The notes: a model not told the origin generated them from the letters alone. A stretch of 32,547 nt of DNA from Candidatus Binatia bacterium (GCA_022824205.1 JAJEAI010000187.1:1-32547); one strand, 5' to 3'. Positions 15,994-25,674 are shown, numbered from the stretch's first letter. Numbers and translations: made by a program.

Positions 15994-16875
15994 TCAGGCC
16001 TTCAGGCGGCGACTTGCCGTGATGTTGAGGTCGTCCGCGCCTCCCGGCGCAGACAGCGAACCTTGGCCCAGGAATGCCTTGCGGTGGTCGAGCGCCGGCA
16101 GCTGCCGCCGGACATCCTCCAGGTAGTCGAGGTCGATTTCGGCGAGGATCAGGCCCGGCTCGGTGCCGGCCCGGGCGATGACCTTGCCCCAGGGGTCGAC
16201 GATCGTGGAGTGGCCGTAGGCGTCCATGCTGGCGGGGTGGCGGCCGGTCTGGTCGGGGGCGATGATGTAGACTTGGTTCTCGATGGCGCGGGCGCGCAGC
16301 AGCGGCTCCCAGTGCGCCCGGCCGGTGGGGACCGTGAACACCGACGGCACGAAGACGACCTTGGCGCCGGCGGCGGTGAGGCGGCGATAGAGCTCGGGGA
16401 ACCGCAGGTCGTAGCAGACCGAGAGGCCCATGGGGCACAGGGGAGTATCCGCCACCACGACGTCCTCACCCGGGCGGCGGAACTCGGACTCGCGGATGGG
16501 CGCTTCGCCCTCGATGTCGACGTCGAACAGGTGGATTTTCCGGTACTTGGCGATGATCCCCGCGTCCGGCCCCATGAGCACGCTGGTGTTGTAGGCGCGC
16601 CCCTCCGGGCCGGCGGCCTCGAGCATCGAGCCGGCCAGGAGATGCAGCCCGCACTCGGCCGCTAGCGCGCGCATCCGTTCCGTCGTTGGACCGGGCACCG
16701 GCTCGGCGTGGGCCGCGGTGTCCTTGCCGCGCCCGCGCCAGTTGAACACCTCCGGCAGGACCACGAGATGCGCGCCCTCGGCGTGAGCCCGGCGGATCCA
16801 CCCTTCGGCCTCCCTCAGATTGGCCTCCTTGTCGGAGGTGGCCAACATCTGGACCGCTGCCGCGAGGAACTTCAT
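15994..16875 (-). CDS. Carbon-nitrogen hydrolase (Nit1/Nit2-like amidase)
   Basis: A nitrilase-superfamily amidase of 293 aa. The Glu-Lys-Cys triad is present: E42 in LPEVFNW, K113 in KYRKIHLFDVD, and C154 in SVCYDLRFPELY. The DVDI and RFPELYR context and the length fit the Nit1/Nit2 branch (deaminated-glutathione amidase, omega-amidase) rather than aliphatic nitrilases. Metabolite repair, hydrolysing deaminated glutathione or alpha-ketoglutaramate, is the likely role, but the exact substrate is uncertain. ATG 16875 has GGAG seven nucleotides upstream; an upstream in-frame start (16965) would add 30 unconserved residues. A GST is the convergent neighbour, a loose glutathione theme. Confidence 0.92.
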   Translation of the reverse strand: MKFLAAAVQMLATSDKEANLREAEGWIRRAHAEGAHLVVLPEVFNWRGRGKDTAAHAEPVPGPTTERMRALAAECGLHLLAGSMLEAAGPEGRAYNTSVLMGPDAGIIAKYRKIHLFDVDIEGEAPIRESEFRRPGEDVVVADTPLCPMGLSVCYDLRFPELYRRLTAAGAKVVFVPSVFTVPTGRAHWEPLLRARAIENQVYIIAPDQTGRHPASMDAYGHSTIVDPWGKVIARAGTEPGLILAEIDLDYLEDVRRQLPALDHRKAFLGQGSLSAPGGADDLNITASRRLKA

Positions 16876-17007
16876 GGATGGGCTCCAACGATGCGCACGA
16901 GAAACAGGGAAACGGGTTACCTCCAGGTTCCGTTTGAGACGCTTGACCAGACGATAGCAGCACATCGGAGTTTTTCAACCATTCGAGCCGCATCGCCGGC
17001 GCGGGGC

Positions 17008-17037
17008 GTGACAAAACCCTTGAATGGCTGGTAATAT
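17008..17037 (+). promoter_or_regulatory. Putative promoter of the small conserved-looking gene
   Basis: GTGACA (17008-17013), an 18-nt spacer and TAATAT (17032-17037), the latter preceded by TGG as in an extended -10. The expected transcription start falls at about 17044, next to the ATG at 17045. Translation would then be leaderless. Confidence 0.45.
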
Positions 17038-17044
17038 TGCCGAT

Positions 17045-17326
17045 ATGGTAAGAAAGGCCTCAGGGAAAGACAACTTTCAGGAGCGGCTGTTCCAGGAACT
17101 TCGCGGTTTCGCGGAACAGTGCGGCATCGAGGTGCGGTGCGAGAAGCTGTCGCGCGACCTGGGCTACCGGGTGCGCAGCGGCGGCTGTACGGTCAGGGGA
17201 AGGAAGTGGGTGATCGTTGAACGGACGCTGCCGGCACGCGACCGGCTGGACCTGCTGGCGGACCAGATCAGGGAGTCGGTCAACGACAAAATGCCGATAC
17301 CCGCCAATCTCCAACCCTTTCTATAG
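17045..17326 (+). CDS. Small uncharacterised protein
   Basis: A soluble protein of 93 aa that I do not recognise. It has an amphipathic N-terminal half (NFQERLFQELRGFAEQCGIEV), a basic middle (RVRSGGCTVRGRKWVIVER) and a helical LDLLADQIRES segment. The pattern, helix-strand then strand-helix, suggests a compact alpha/beta fold. ATG 17045 is preferred over ATG 17024 because a TAATAT -10 box at 17032-17037 lies between them. The latter would precede the predicted transcription start and adds only seven residues. No Shine-Dalgarno is visible for either. It lies between the divergent nitrilase and the TonB receptor. Confidence 0.65.
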   Translation: MVRKASGKDNFQERLFQELRGFAEQCGIEVRCEKLSRDLGYRVRSGGCTVRGRKWVIVERTLPARDRLDLLADQIRESVNDKMPIPANLQPFL

Positions 17327-17434
17327 GAGTTGGTCGCCGCCCTCTATTCTTCTCTCGGGGGTACACAACAAGACCGTCCGGGACACTATCGTCCAGAGCA
17401 TCGATGCGTTGGTTGAAACGGAGAGGAAGTTCCG

Positions 17435-19918
17435 ATGAAGACCCTTTTGACCGCGGTTGCTGTGTTCGCCGTTCTGGCGGCGAGCGTGGTCCAGGCCGGC
17501 TCCCTGGCGCCCGCGCCGCGCGTCGTCGGCACATTGACGCGGGACGTTATTGAGCGTTCCGGCGCCCAGACGCTTGAGGAATACCTGGAAACAGGCATCG
17601 CCCGTTACTTCCTCACCGGAGGGCAGGCTTTGCTCGTCCTGGTGAATGGCAGGCCTTACTCCTCCACCTCCGGCGATCTGGATACCCTGCCGCTCTCCGC
17701 CATCGAACGCATCGAGCTTCTGAGCGGCGACAGCCTGGGCACTCTTGGCGGCAGCGCCGTGCGCGGCGCGGTCAACGTCGTCCTCAGGAAGGATCTGGAC
17801 GGCGTCGAGATGCGGGCGCTCGCGCGGATGCCGGGCGCGGACGGCGGCGACGGCTGGCAGGGCAGCGCGGTCTGGGGCGGCGCGGTCGGCAAGGGGCGCA
17901 TGACCGTCGGCGTGGACGCCGTCAGGCGTGACGAAATTCCCGCGCGGAGCCGGGATTACAGCCGCTCCATCTGGCAGGAGGGTGGCTCGTTCAGGGAAAC
18001 AAAGAACGTCAGCGCCGGCGGCAACACCGTGTGGGTCGTCCAACTGGATGAGGACGGGGAACGAATTGGAAGGAGCGGAAGATCGGTGGCGCTGGGCGAT
18101 TGCGACCCGGCGAGGGGCTATACCGGCCCGCTCACGAATCCGCCCGGTATCCGCTCCGGCGACGAGGGCTGCGGTTTCGCTTACGGCGAAATCGCGTGGA
18201 ATACCGACAAGTTCGACCAGAAGAGCGCGGTGGTGAACCTGGACTACCCCCTCGGCGAAAAGGCCGATCTCCATCTGGACGCGAACTTCGCGCGGCAGGA
18301 TACGGCGTTCCGCTACGCCCCGTCGGTGGGCTGGTTTGGCTTTGAGCCGAATACGGACTTGCTGCAAGCCATCAACGAGAAGGCCGGCTCGGCCTTCTCG
18401 GCTGACGGAAACGACCGATTCGTGGTGGCGCACCGCTTCGTCCGCCACGGCAACCGGGACTGGCTGACGGACTCCGAGGAATACGACGTCTCCATGGGCG
18501 TCGAGGGCCGTATCACGGAGAGGCTCGGCTACGATGTGCGCATTGAAGCCTACCGGCTGGACGCTTTCCTGGGCGGCGACACCTTCGTGCATGAAGCCAC
18601 GATAGCGGAGGCCATCCGGGAGGGACACTACGACCTTGCAAACCCGTTCTCCGACGACACCGATCATTTGGATGCCATCCAGAAGAGCAGCTTGGTGCTG
18701 GAGAACGACTTCGGCAGCGAGCGTCTGGGAACCCGCTTGGCACTGGAGGGCTCCGGATTCGCCATCGGCGCCCGCAACGTAGCATGGACCGCGGGGTTCG
18801 AGCTGGACAGAGTCGATGCGCGGGACATCACGGTCTATCGCGACGCGGACGGCGAGAAACGTCGGATATACGAAGTGCTCGGCACCGGCGGAGCCAACTA
18901 TCGCGGCAAGCGCAAGGCCTGGGCGACGTTCGCGGAAATGTCTCTGCCTCTGGCCGAGAGGCTGGACCTCAGGGGGGGCGGGCGCATGGACGACTACGAC
19001 GACGTGGGGGGAGTCGCATCCTGGCGCCTCGGGGCCGAGTACCGCCCGAGCGACATCATCACGCTACGCGGCTCCTGGAGCGCGGGAGAGCGAGCGCCAT
19101 CCCTGTTCCATCTCCACGCGTTCGATTTGCAGGACCATCCCTACATCGAGTGCGACCCGGGGGGCGGGGATCCGCCCCGCTCGCCCTGTACAGTGACCAA
19201 TCCCCGGCAGGTGGAGCGCCACACCACGGGCAACCCCAAGCTCGATCCTTCAACTACCGACAGGTTCGCCCTCAGCGCCAGGGCGGCCAGAGGGCCGCTC
19301 TTCCTGAACGTCGAATGGTATCGCCTTTCGCGCTCCGGTCGGCCGGGGCGGAACAGCGCGGATTGGGCCATGCGATACCTGGATGAATGCGCGGGCACGG
19401 ACCAGACGGACTGCATCCACCGCGACGGCGGCGACATCACGATTCGCGACAGCTATGCAAACGTCGTTGACGACGGGGTCTCGGGCATCAATATCCGGAC
19501 CGGCACCGGCTTCAGGACCGGATGGGGCGTGGTCGGCCTGCGAGGAGCCTGGCGGCACGTCGCCGACGCCGACCTGGAAATCGCCGGCGAAAAGGACCGG
19601 CTGGCCATCCCCAAGAACGCCGCCCGCCTGGTCCTTCTGGCCAGGCGCCGCAACGTGACCGCCACCTGGACCACGTATTATCGCTCCAGCTACAAGAACC
19701 GGACAGGCAGCGGGACCTTCGACTCGTGGGTGGGCCACGACCTGGCGCTGGATTGGAGCGATCCGTTGGGACTGAAGGGCGCGCGGGTCACGGGCGGCGT
19801 CTTCAACGTCACCGACGCCGGTCTTTCGATAAACACCGCCAACCCCCAAAGCGTGGACGGACCCACGGAGGCCGGCTGGGGGCGGACCTTCTTCCTCGCT
19901 CTCAAGATGGAGTTCTGA
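17435..19918 (+). CDS. TonB-dependent outer-membrane receptor
   Basis: An 827-aa outer-membrane beta-barrel importing an unknown ligand with energy from TonB-ExbBD. A signal peptide is clear (MKTLLTAVAVFAVLAASVVQA, cleavage after about residue 21). The plug follows: RDVIERSGAQTLEEYL, LLVLVNGRPY, LPLSAIERIELLSG and GGSAVRGAVNVVLRK (up to about 118). The rest is barrel strands, with two Cys pairs in likely extracellular loops and the terminal phenylalanine (LALKMEF) recognised by the BAM machinery. The plug N-terminus is short: mature sequence goes from GSLAPAP straight to VVGTLTRDVIE, and I see no TonB box. GAGAGGAAG before ATG 17435 is a good Shine-Dalgarno. No siderophore or permease genes are adjacent, so the ligand is unknown. 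Confidence 0.88.
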   Translation: MKTLLTAVAVFAVLAASVVQAGSLAPAPRVVGTLTRDVIERSGAQTLEEYLETGIARYFLTGGQALLVLVNGRPYSSTSGDLDTLPLSAIERIELLSGDSLGTLGGSAVRGAVNVVLRKDLDGVEMRALARMPGADGGDGWQGSAVWGGAVGKGRMTVGVDAVRRDEIPARSRDYSRSIWQEGGSFRETKNVSAGGNTVWVVQLDEDGERIGRSGRSVALGDCDPARGYTGPLTNPPGIRSGDEGCGFAYGEIAWNTDKFDQKSAVVNLDYPLGEKADLHLDANFARQDTAFRYAPSVGWFGFEPNTDLLQAINEKAGSAFSADGNDRFVVAHRFVRHGNRDWLTDSEEYDVSMGVEGRITERLGYDVRIEAYRLDAFLGGDTFVHEATIAEAIREGHYDLANPFSDDTDHLDAIQKSSLVLENDFGSERLGTRLALEGSGFAIGARNVAWTAGFELDRVDARDITVYRDADGEKRRIYEVLGTGGANYRGKRKAWATFAEMSLPLAERLDLRGGGRMDDYDDVGGVASWRLGAEYRPSDIITLRGSWSAGERAPSLFHLHAFDLQDHPYIECDPGGGDPPRSPCTVTNPRQVERHTTGNPKLDPSTTDRFALSARAARGPLFLNVEWYRLSRSGRPGRNSADWAMRYLDECAGTDQTDCIHRDGGDITIRDSYANVVDDGVSGINIRTGTGFRTGWGVVGLRGAWRHVADADLEIAGEKDRLAIPKNAARLVLLARRRNVTATWTTYYRSSYKNRTGSGTFDSWVGHDLALDWSDPLGLKGARVTGGVFNVTDAGLSINTANPQSVDGPTEAGWGRTFFLALKMEF

Positions 19919-20015
19919 GAGGGGATAGCGCCGGCCCCGGCGCACAGGTGGAATCCATACGGGTGGGCTGTGTCAGAACTCTGCTCGGATACGAAGTGGC
20001 ACCACGCCCCGAACC

Positions 20016-20112
20016 GTCATTCCCGCGGAAGCGGGAATCCAGGGGCGGAGAGGGGCAAACGGGCGTATTCCCCGCCACACCACCCCTGGATTCCCGCTTC
20101 CGCGGGAATGAC
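20016..20112. repeat. Paired dispersed hairpin repeat
   Basis: Two head-to-head copies of the hairpin motif (GTCATTCCCGCGGAAGCGGG) lie at about 20016-20047 and 20081-20112 with a ~33-bp unrelated centre. This is the same architecture as the outer part of 1-119. It sits in the gap between the TonB receptor and the convergent nuoN gene. Confidence 0.85.
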
Positions 20113-20169
20113 GTATCTACTTGGTAAGCGGGGACCACGAATTCGTCACGTCTCTGCGTGGCGAATTTT

Positions 20170-20207
20170 GAGAAAAGCCATGCGGGCGGGCGCACACCGA
20201 CCCGCAT
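20170..20207 (-). terminator. Terminator after nuoN
   Basis: On the - strand, ATGCGGG (20207-20201) pairs with CCCGCAT (20186-20180) around a 14-nt loop, followed by GGCTTTTCTC. This is a plausible intrinsic terminator about 10 bp after the nuoN stop, closing the nuo operon. Confidence 0.5.
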
Positions 20208-20216
20208 CGCACCCGC

Positions 20217-21701
20217 CTATTGCATGAAGAAGCCCAACGAGCCGGTGGTGTAGTCGAGCAGCGGCGCCCAGTACACTCCCAACACGAGGGTCAGCACGGC
20301 GAGGGCGCCGAGCAGCGGCACGGCGCTGGCGGTGGCGGCCACGGGGCCGTCCTCGGGAGCGGGCTCGTCCAGGAACATGGTCTTGACGATGCGCCAGTAA
20401 TAGTAGAGCGAGATGACCGTGTTGATCATGGCCACCACGGCCAGGAGGTAGAACTGCCCCTCGATGATGGCGGCCACCAGCAGGAACTTGCCGATGAAGC
20501 CCGCCAGGGGCGGCAACCCCGTGAGGGAGGCCAGGAACACCATCATGCACACGGCCGGAAAGGCCGCGCCGCGCCAGGCCAAGCCGCGGTAGGCGTCCAT
20601 GTCCTCGCGTCCGGTGGCGTTGGCCACGATCATGACCACCAGGAACGCGCCCAGGTTCATGATCAGGTAGACCACGACGTAGAACAGCATGGCGTTCAGG
20701 CCGTCGTTGTTCAGCACCACCAGCCCCATCATGATGTAGCCGGCGTGGGCGATGCCGGAATAGGCCAGCAGGCGCTTGACGTTGCGCTGGTTCAAGGCGG
20801 AGAGGTTGCCCCAGGTCATGGTGATGATGCTGAGGGCCACCAGCAGGTCGGTCCACTGGAGCGCGGGGAACGCCTGGAACGCCCACGAGCCCTCCTGCCC
20901 CAGGGTGGACACCGCGGGGTAGAAGAAGCGGATCAGGATGGCCACGCCGGCGGCGTTGGAGGCCACCGAGAGGAAGCCGGTGAAGGGCGTGGGCGCCCCC
21001 TGGTACACGTCCGGCGACCACATGTGGAAGGGCGCGAAGGCCATCTTGTAGCCGAACCCGGCCAGGATGAAGACGAAGGCCATGAAGAGCGCGACCTGGT
21101 TGCCGCCGGCCTCGCCCATGGCCGCGTTGATGGCGGCGTAGTCGAGGCTCCCGGCCATGCCGAACACCCAGCTCATGCCGTAGATCATGGTGCCGGAGGC
21201 AACGCCGCCGTAGATCAGGTACTTGAGCGCGGCTTCCGCCGAGCGCCGGTTGTGCGGCAGCATGCCGGTGAGGATGTAGGAGGTCAGGCTCACCAGTTCC
21301 AGGCCGAGATAGGCCATCAGCAGGTTGTTGGCCGAGGCCATGAAAAACATGCCGAAGCCACATGTCAGCAGCACGATGTAGTACTCGCCCAGGTGCACCT
21401 GGCGCACCTCGCCCGACCCGATGGACATCCAGATGGCGCCCACCAGCGCCGCCAGAGTGACCACCTTGAAGAACAGGCTGAAGTTGTCCAGCGCCACCAT
21501 GCGGTGGAACAGGAGCGTGGACTCCGTGCCATAGAGATCCACCGTGGCAACCAGGGCGACCAGGCACCCGGCCAGGCCCAGGTACGCCATGGCGCGCTTG
21601 TTGGCCACCACCAGGTCCAGGATCGTCAACAGGATGATGGTCCCCGCGAGGACGATCTCCGGATAGAACAGGCTCAGGCTTGCGACGTTACCAAGATCCA
21701 T
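20217..21701 (-). CDS. nuoN: NADH-quinone oxidoreductase subunit N
   Basis: An antiporter-like membrane subunit of complex I (ND2 homologue), one of the proton-pumping channels. The protein is 494 aa with about 14 predicted membrane segments. GLELVSLTSYIL carries the conserved glutamate of the first half channel. The LLAYSGIAHAGYIMMG and PFHMWSPDVYQGAPTPFTGFLS motifs are diagnostic of the family. It is the last gene of the nuo run; nuoM ends 4 bp upstream, so the two are almost certainly co-translated. Confidence 0.96.
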   Translation of the reverse strand: MDLGNVASLSLFYPEIVLAGTIILLTILDLVVANKRAMAYLGLAGCLVALVATVDLYGTESTLLFHRMVALDNFSLFFKVVTLAALVGAIWMSIGSGEVRQVHLGEYYIVLLTCGFGMFFMASANNLLMAYLGLELVSLTSYILTGMLPHNRRSAEAALKYLIYGGVASGTMIYGMSWVFGMAGSLDYAAINAAMGEAGGNQVALFMAFVFILAGFGYKMAFAPFHMWSPDVYQGAPTPFTGFLSVASNAAGVAILIRFFYPAVSTLGQEGSWAFQAFPALQWTDLLVALSIITMTWGNLSALNQRNVKRLLAYSGIAHAGYIMMGLVVLNNDGLNAMLFYVVVYLIMNLGAFLVVMIVANATGREDMDAYRGLAWRGAAFPAVCMMVFLASLTGLPPLAGFIGKFLLVAAIIEGQFYLLAVVAMINTVISLYYYWRIVKTMFLDEPAPEDGPVAATASAVPLLGALAVLTLVLGVYWAPLLDYTTGSLGFFMQ

Positions 21702-21705
21702 GGCG

Positions 21706-23226
21706 CTACGACAGGTGCGAGATCACCATCTGGTTGATGTTGTTGAGAGACGCCTGGAGCAGGTCCAGCACCACCCGGGGATAGACCCCGACGACGACCA
21801 CGATGACGCCCAGCGGGAACAGCGTGAAGATCTCGCGGCCGTTGATTTCGGGCAAGTCCCGGTACTTCTCGTTGGGCGGACCGAGATAGACCCGCTGCAT
21901 CATCCACAGCATGTAGCCCGCGGTGATGACGATGCCCAGGGCCGCGATGATGGTGAGCGCATGGTACTTGGGCCAGGCGCCCAGCAGTACCAGCACCTCC
22001 GAGACGAAGCCCGAAAGCCCCGGCAAGCCCATGGAGGCGAAGAACGCCAGCGCGGTGAAGCCCGCATACACCGGCATGATGCCGGCCAGGCCGCCGAAGC
22101 CGTCGATGTCCCGGTGATGGGCGCGATCGTAAATGACGCCCACGAGCAGGAAGAGCATGGCGGTGATGGTGCCGTGGTTGAACATCTGCAGCACCGCGCC
22201 GTTGATGCCCTGGGTGTTGAAGGCCGCCATCCCCAGCATGACGTAGCCCATGTGGCTTACGCTGGAGTAGGCCACCAGCTTCTTCATGTCGGTCTGAGCC
22301 ATGGCGCACAGGCCGCCGTAGACGATGTTCCAGGCGCCGAGCGCGGCCAGGAACCAGAACGCCAGGTCCGCGGTGGCCTCCGGCAGCATCGGGTAGTTGA
22401 TGCGCAGGATGCCGTAGGTGCCCATCTTGAGGAGGATGCCCGCCAGGATCACGGAAATGGCGGTGGGCGCCTCCACGTGGGCGTCGGGGAGCCAGGTGTG
22501 GAACGGGAAGGCCGGGATCTTGATGGCGAAGCCGATGAACAGCGCCATCCACACCACGTGCTGGAAGCCCCAGCCCCACACGTTGAAGGGCCACATGCCC
22601 AGCGGCTCGGTGCTGTAGAGGTTGCTCCGATCCATGAGCTTGGTCATGTCGAAGGTGTTGGGCTCGGAGTAGAAGTAGAGCGCCAGGATGGCCACCAGCA
22701 TGAGCACGCTGCCCAGCAGCGTGTAGAGGAAGAACTTGATGGCCGCGTATTCCTTGCGCGGGCCGCCCCAGATGCCGATGAGGAAGTACATGGGAAGCAG
22801 CATGACTTCCCAGAAAACGTAGAAGAGCACGAAGTCCAGCGCCACGAACACGCCGGTCATGCCGGTGTCCAGCAGCAGGAACAGCGCGAAGTAACCCTTG
22901 ACCCCCTTGTCGATGTTCCAGGACGCGAAGATGCAGAGGAAGGACAGCAGCGCGGTGAGCAGCACCATGGAGACGCTGAGGCCGTCCACGCCCACGTAGT
23001 ACTCGATGTTGAACGCCGGGATCCACGCGGCCCGCTGCACGAACTGCATGCCGGTGGTGGTGGTGTCGAAGTTGACGTACAGCCCGATCCCCAGGAGGAG
23101 CGGCGGCACCGTGGCCGCGGCCGAAACCCAGCGAATGAGATCATGGCGATCCCTGGGCAGGCACAGCACGATCAACATCCCGGCCAGGGGGAAGAAGACC
23201 ATGTAGCTCAGCACATGTTCGGTCAT
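21706..23226 (-). CDS. nuoM: NADH-quinone oxidoreductase subunit M
   Basis: A proton-channel membrane subunit (ND4 homologue), 506 aa. The conserved glutamate is in FYVFWEVMLLPMYFLIG. FPFHTWLPDAHVEAPTAISV, KLVAYSSVSHMGYVMLG and GLPGLSGFVSE are family signatures. ATG 23226 is chosen because GAAGGAGAG lies 7 nt upstream; an in-frame start at 23250 would include the Shine-Dalgarno itself. It lies between nuoL and nuoN. Confidence 0.96.
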   Translation of the reverse strand: MTEHVLSYMVFFPLAGMLIVLCLPRDRHDLIRWVSAAATVPPLLLGIGLYVNFDTTTTGMQFVQRAAWIPAFNIEYYVGVDGLSVSMVLLTALLSFLCIFASWNIDKGVKGYFALFLLLDTGMTGVFVALDFVLFYVFWEVMLLPMYFLIGIWGGPRKEYAAIKFFLYTLLGSVLMLVAILALYFYSEPNTFDMTKLMDRSNLYSTEPLGMWPFNVWGWGFQHVVWMALFIGFAIKIPAFPFHTWLPDAHVEAPTAISVILAGILLKMGTYGILRINYPMLPEATADLAFWFLAALGAWNIVYGGLCAMAQTDMKKLVAYSSVSHMGYVMLGMAAFNTQGINGAVLQMFNHGTITAMLFLLVGVIYDRAHHRDIDGFGGLAGIMPVYAGFTALAFFASMGLPGLSGFVSEVLVLLGAWPKYHALTIIAALGIVITAGYMLWMMQRVYLGPPNEKYRDLPEINGREIFTLFPLGVIVVVVGVYPRVVLDLLQASLNNINQMVISHLS

Positions 23227-23272
23227 TTCGCGTCTCTCCTTCTGAATCAACTCCGGCGGCGCCGCGCGTCAC

Positions 23273-25306
23273 TCAGTTCCAGTAGCGCAGCTTGACGATC
23301 AGGGCGACCACCACGGCTCCCACCACGACGTAGAGGTAGCTGTTGATGTTCCCGGTCTGGACCCGGCGGAAGTTGTTGCCCACCGCGAAGGTCACGTTGG
23401 CCACGGCGTTGACCAGCATGTCGACGACGTACTTGTCGAACAGGCCGTTGAACCAGGAGACGATGGTGGTGACCTTGGCCGATCCGTCCACGATGGTGTC
23501 GATGATGTAACGATCGAAGGCCGCCCCGATGCGCGCCAGCAGCAGCGTGCCGCCCACGAAGACGAACTGGTAGACCTCGTCCACGTAGTACTTGTTGTAA
23601 AGCACGCGGTACGCGACGCCCTTGGCTTCCGGGGAATCGTCCCGGGACGGGGTGCGCAGGTAGTAGAGGAACCAGGCGATGGCCACGCCCGCGACGGCCG
23701 CCGCGATGGACACGCTCATGACGCCCACCTCTTCCGCCACCGAGTGGTGTTCGCCGTGCGGCAAGTGGATCACCGGGTCGAGCCAGCCGTCCAGCAGGTT
23801 CGCCCCCATGAAGGGCGGCAGCCCGATATAGCCCACGACGACGGAGCCGGCGGCCAGGATCCACAGCGGCCAGGTCATGATCTTCGGGGACTCGTGCAGG
23901 TGGTCGCGCACGTGGTGGTCGGCCCGGCATTCACCGAAGAACACCATGAAGAACTGGCGGAACATGTAGAAGGCCGTCAGGCCCGCCACGAAAACCGCCA
24001 CACCCCACAGTACCTCGTTGTGGCTCGCCCAGGCCTGCCACAGGATCGCGTCCTTGGAGAAGAAGCCGGCCAGGAACGGCGTCCCGGCGATGGCCAGGAC
24101 GCCGATGGTAAAGGTCCAGAAGGTCGCCGGCATGGCCTTGCGCAGGCCGCCCATTTGGCGCATGTCCTGCTCGCCCTGCATGGCGTGGATGATGCTGCCC
24201 GAGCCCAGGAAGAGGCACGCCTTGAAGAACGCGTGGGTCAGCAGGTGGAACACGCCGGCCGTGTAGGCGGCCACGCCCATGGCCAGGAACATGTAGCCGA
24301 GCTGGCTGATGGTGGAGTAGGCCAGCACCCGCTTGATGTCGTTCTGGGTCACCGCGATGGTGGCGGCGAACAACGCGGTGGCCGCGCCGATGACGGCGAT
24401 GAGCCCCAGGGTCGCGGGCGCGGCGGAGAACAGCTCGTTGAGGCGCGCGATCATGTAGACGCCGGCCGTCACCATTGTGGCGGCGTGGATCAGCGCGCTC
24501 ACCGGGGTGGGTCCCTGCATGGCGTCGGGCAGCCAGACGTAGAGCGGGATCTGCGCCGACTTGCCGGTGGCGCCGATGAACAGCAAGAACGTCACCAGCG
24601 TCGCCACGCCGATGCCCCAGAGCTGGATGTCGGCCAACAGGCCCACGTGCTCCTGGATCTCGCGGAACGCCAGGGTGCCGTGGCCCTGCCCGGCCAGGGT
24701 CCAGTAGAGCAGGAAGATGCCGAGCACGAAGCCGAAGTCGCCGATGCGGTTGACGATGAATGCCTTGTTGCCGGCCCGCGTGTTGGTGTGGTCGTGGTAC
24801 CAGAAGCCGATGAGCGCCCAGGAGCACAGCCCCACGCCTTCCCAACCCACGAACATGAGCAGCAGGTTGTCGCCCGTCACCAGCAGCAGCATGGAGAAGG
24901 TGAACAGGTTCAGGTAGGCGAAGTAGCGCCACAGGGAGCGGTCCCCGTGCATGTAGCCGATGGAGTAGAAGTGGATCAGGCCGCCGATGCCGCTCACCAC
25001 CAGGATCATGATGGCCGACAGCGGGTCCACCCAGAAGGCTACGTCCACGCTGAACGAGCCCATGGGTATCCAGGTGTAGAACGCGTCGATGAGGAAGCGC
25101 TCCTTGGCCGGGAGCGCGAGCAGGCGGCCGAAGGCCCACAGCGAGAACAGGAAGGACAGGGACACCGGGGCGCAGGCAACCAACGCCACCGCGCGTTCCC
25201 CCCAGCGATCCTGAATGCGGGCGCCCAGCAGGCCGTTCACCGCCGCGCCCAGCAGCGGGAACAGCACGATCCAACGCAGAAAATCGGTTTGAACGGGGTG
25301 ATCCAT
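23273..25306 (-). CDS. nuoL: NADH-quinone oxidoreductase subunit L
   Basis: The largest proton-channel subunit (ND5 homologue), 677 aa, with a long lateral helix at the C-terminus. FVGWEGVGLCSWALIGFW holds the conserved glutamate. IPLYVWLPDAMQGPTPVSALIHAATMV and KRVLAYSTISQLGYMFLA mark the two half channels. The late part includes the DDSPEAKGVAYRVLYNKYYVDEVYQ segment seen at the start of the lateral helix region. Length and order are standard. It lies 24 bp after nuoK. Confidence 0.97.
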   Translation of the reverse strand: MDHPVQTDFLRWIVLFPLLGAAVNGLLGARIQDRWGERAVALVACAPVSLSFLFSLWAFGRLLALPAKERFLIDAFYTWIPMGSFSVDVAFWVDPLSAIMILVVSGIGGLIHFYSIGYMHGDRSLWRYFAYLNLFTFSMLLLVTGDNLLLMFVGWEGVGLCSWALIGFWYHDHTNTRAGNKAFIVNRIGDFGFVLGIFLLYWTLAGQGHGTLAFREIQEHVGLLADIQLWGIGVATLVTFLLFIGATGKSAQIPLYVWLPDAMQGPTPVSALIHAATMVTAGVYMIARLNELFSAAPATLGLIAVIGAATALFAATIAVTQNDIKRVLAYSTISQLGYMFLAMGVAAYTAGVFHLLTHAFFKACLFLGSGSIIHAMQGEQDMRQMGGLRKAMPATFWTFTIGVLAIAGTPFLAGFFSKDAILWQAWASHNEVLWGVAVFVAGLTAFYMFRQFFMVFFGECRADHHVRDHLHESPKIMTWPLWILAAGSVVVGYIGLPPFMGANLLDGWLDPVIHLPHGEHHSVAEEVGVMSVSIAAAVAGVAIAWFLYYLRTPSRDDSPEAKGVAYRVLYNKYYVDEVYQFVFVGGTLLLARIGAAFDRYIIDTIVDGSAKVTTIVSWFNGLFDKYVVDMLVNAVANVTFAVGNNFRRVQTGNINSYLYVVVGAVVVALIVKLRYWN

Positions 25307-25330
25307 GGCGCGGCTGACTCGCTTCTGCTT

Positions 25331-25663
25331 CTAGTCCTTGAGGGTCTCGGTGGCCTCGACGTCGATGGTGGCGAAGAGCTGGTAGATGGCGAGGACGATG
25401 GCGAGGCCGATGGCGGCTTCGGAGGCGGCAAGCATGATGATGAACACCGTGTAGATCTGCCCGTCCACCTGCCCGGTGCTGAAATGCGAGAACGCCACGT
25501 AGTTCAACCCGGCTGAGTTGAGGATGAGCTCGACCCCCAGCAGGATGCTGATGGCGTTGCGCCGCGTGAGAACGATGTAGATGCCCAGCGCAAACAGGAT
25601 GCCGGACACCACCAGGTAGTGCTTCAGTCCGACGTCCGCCAGCAATGCAACGTATTCAGCCAT
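25331..25663 (-). CDS. nuoK: NADH-quinone oxidoreductase subunit K
   Basis: A small membrane subunit (ND4L homologue), 110 aa, with three transmembrane helices. LLGVELILNSAGLNYVAFS contains the first conserved membrane glutamate, and IIMLAASEAAIGLAIVLAIY the second, both on the proton path. ATG 25663 starts the canonical hydrophobic protein; the same frame stays open upstream across nuoJ but is noise. The acidic tail (DVEATETLKD) is slightly longer than usual. Confidence 0.95.
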   Translation of the reverse strand: MAEYVALLADVGLKHYLVVSGILFALGIYIVLTRRNAISILLGVELILNSAGLNYVAFSHFSTGQVDGQIYTVFIIMLAASEAAIGLAIVLAIYQLFATIDVEATETLKD

Positions 25664-25674
25664 CTCGCGAGACT

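Noticed and set aside
20220..21737. Very long + strand ORFs opposite nuoN, nuoM, nuoL, groEL and metG
   Set aside because: They are antisense shadows caused by high GC at third codon positions. They are rich in His, Gly, Gln and Arg and lack any fold, and the opposite strand holds well-known genes.
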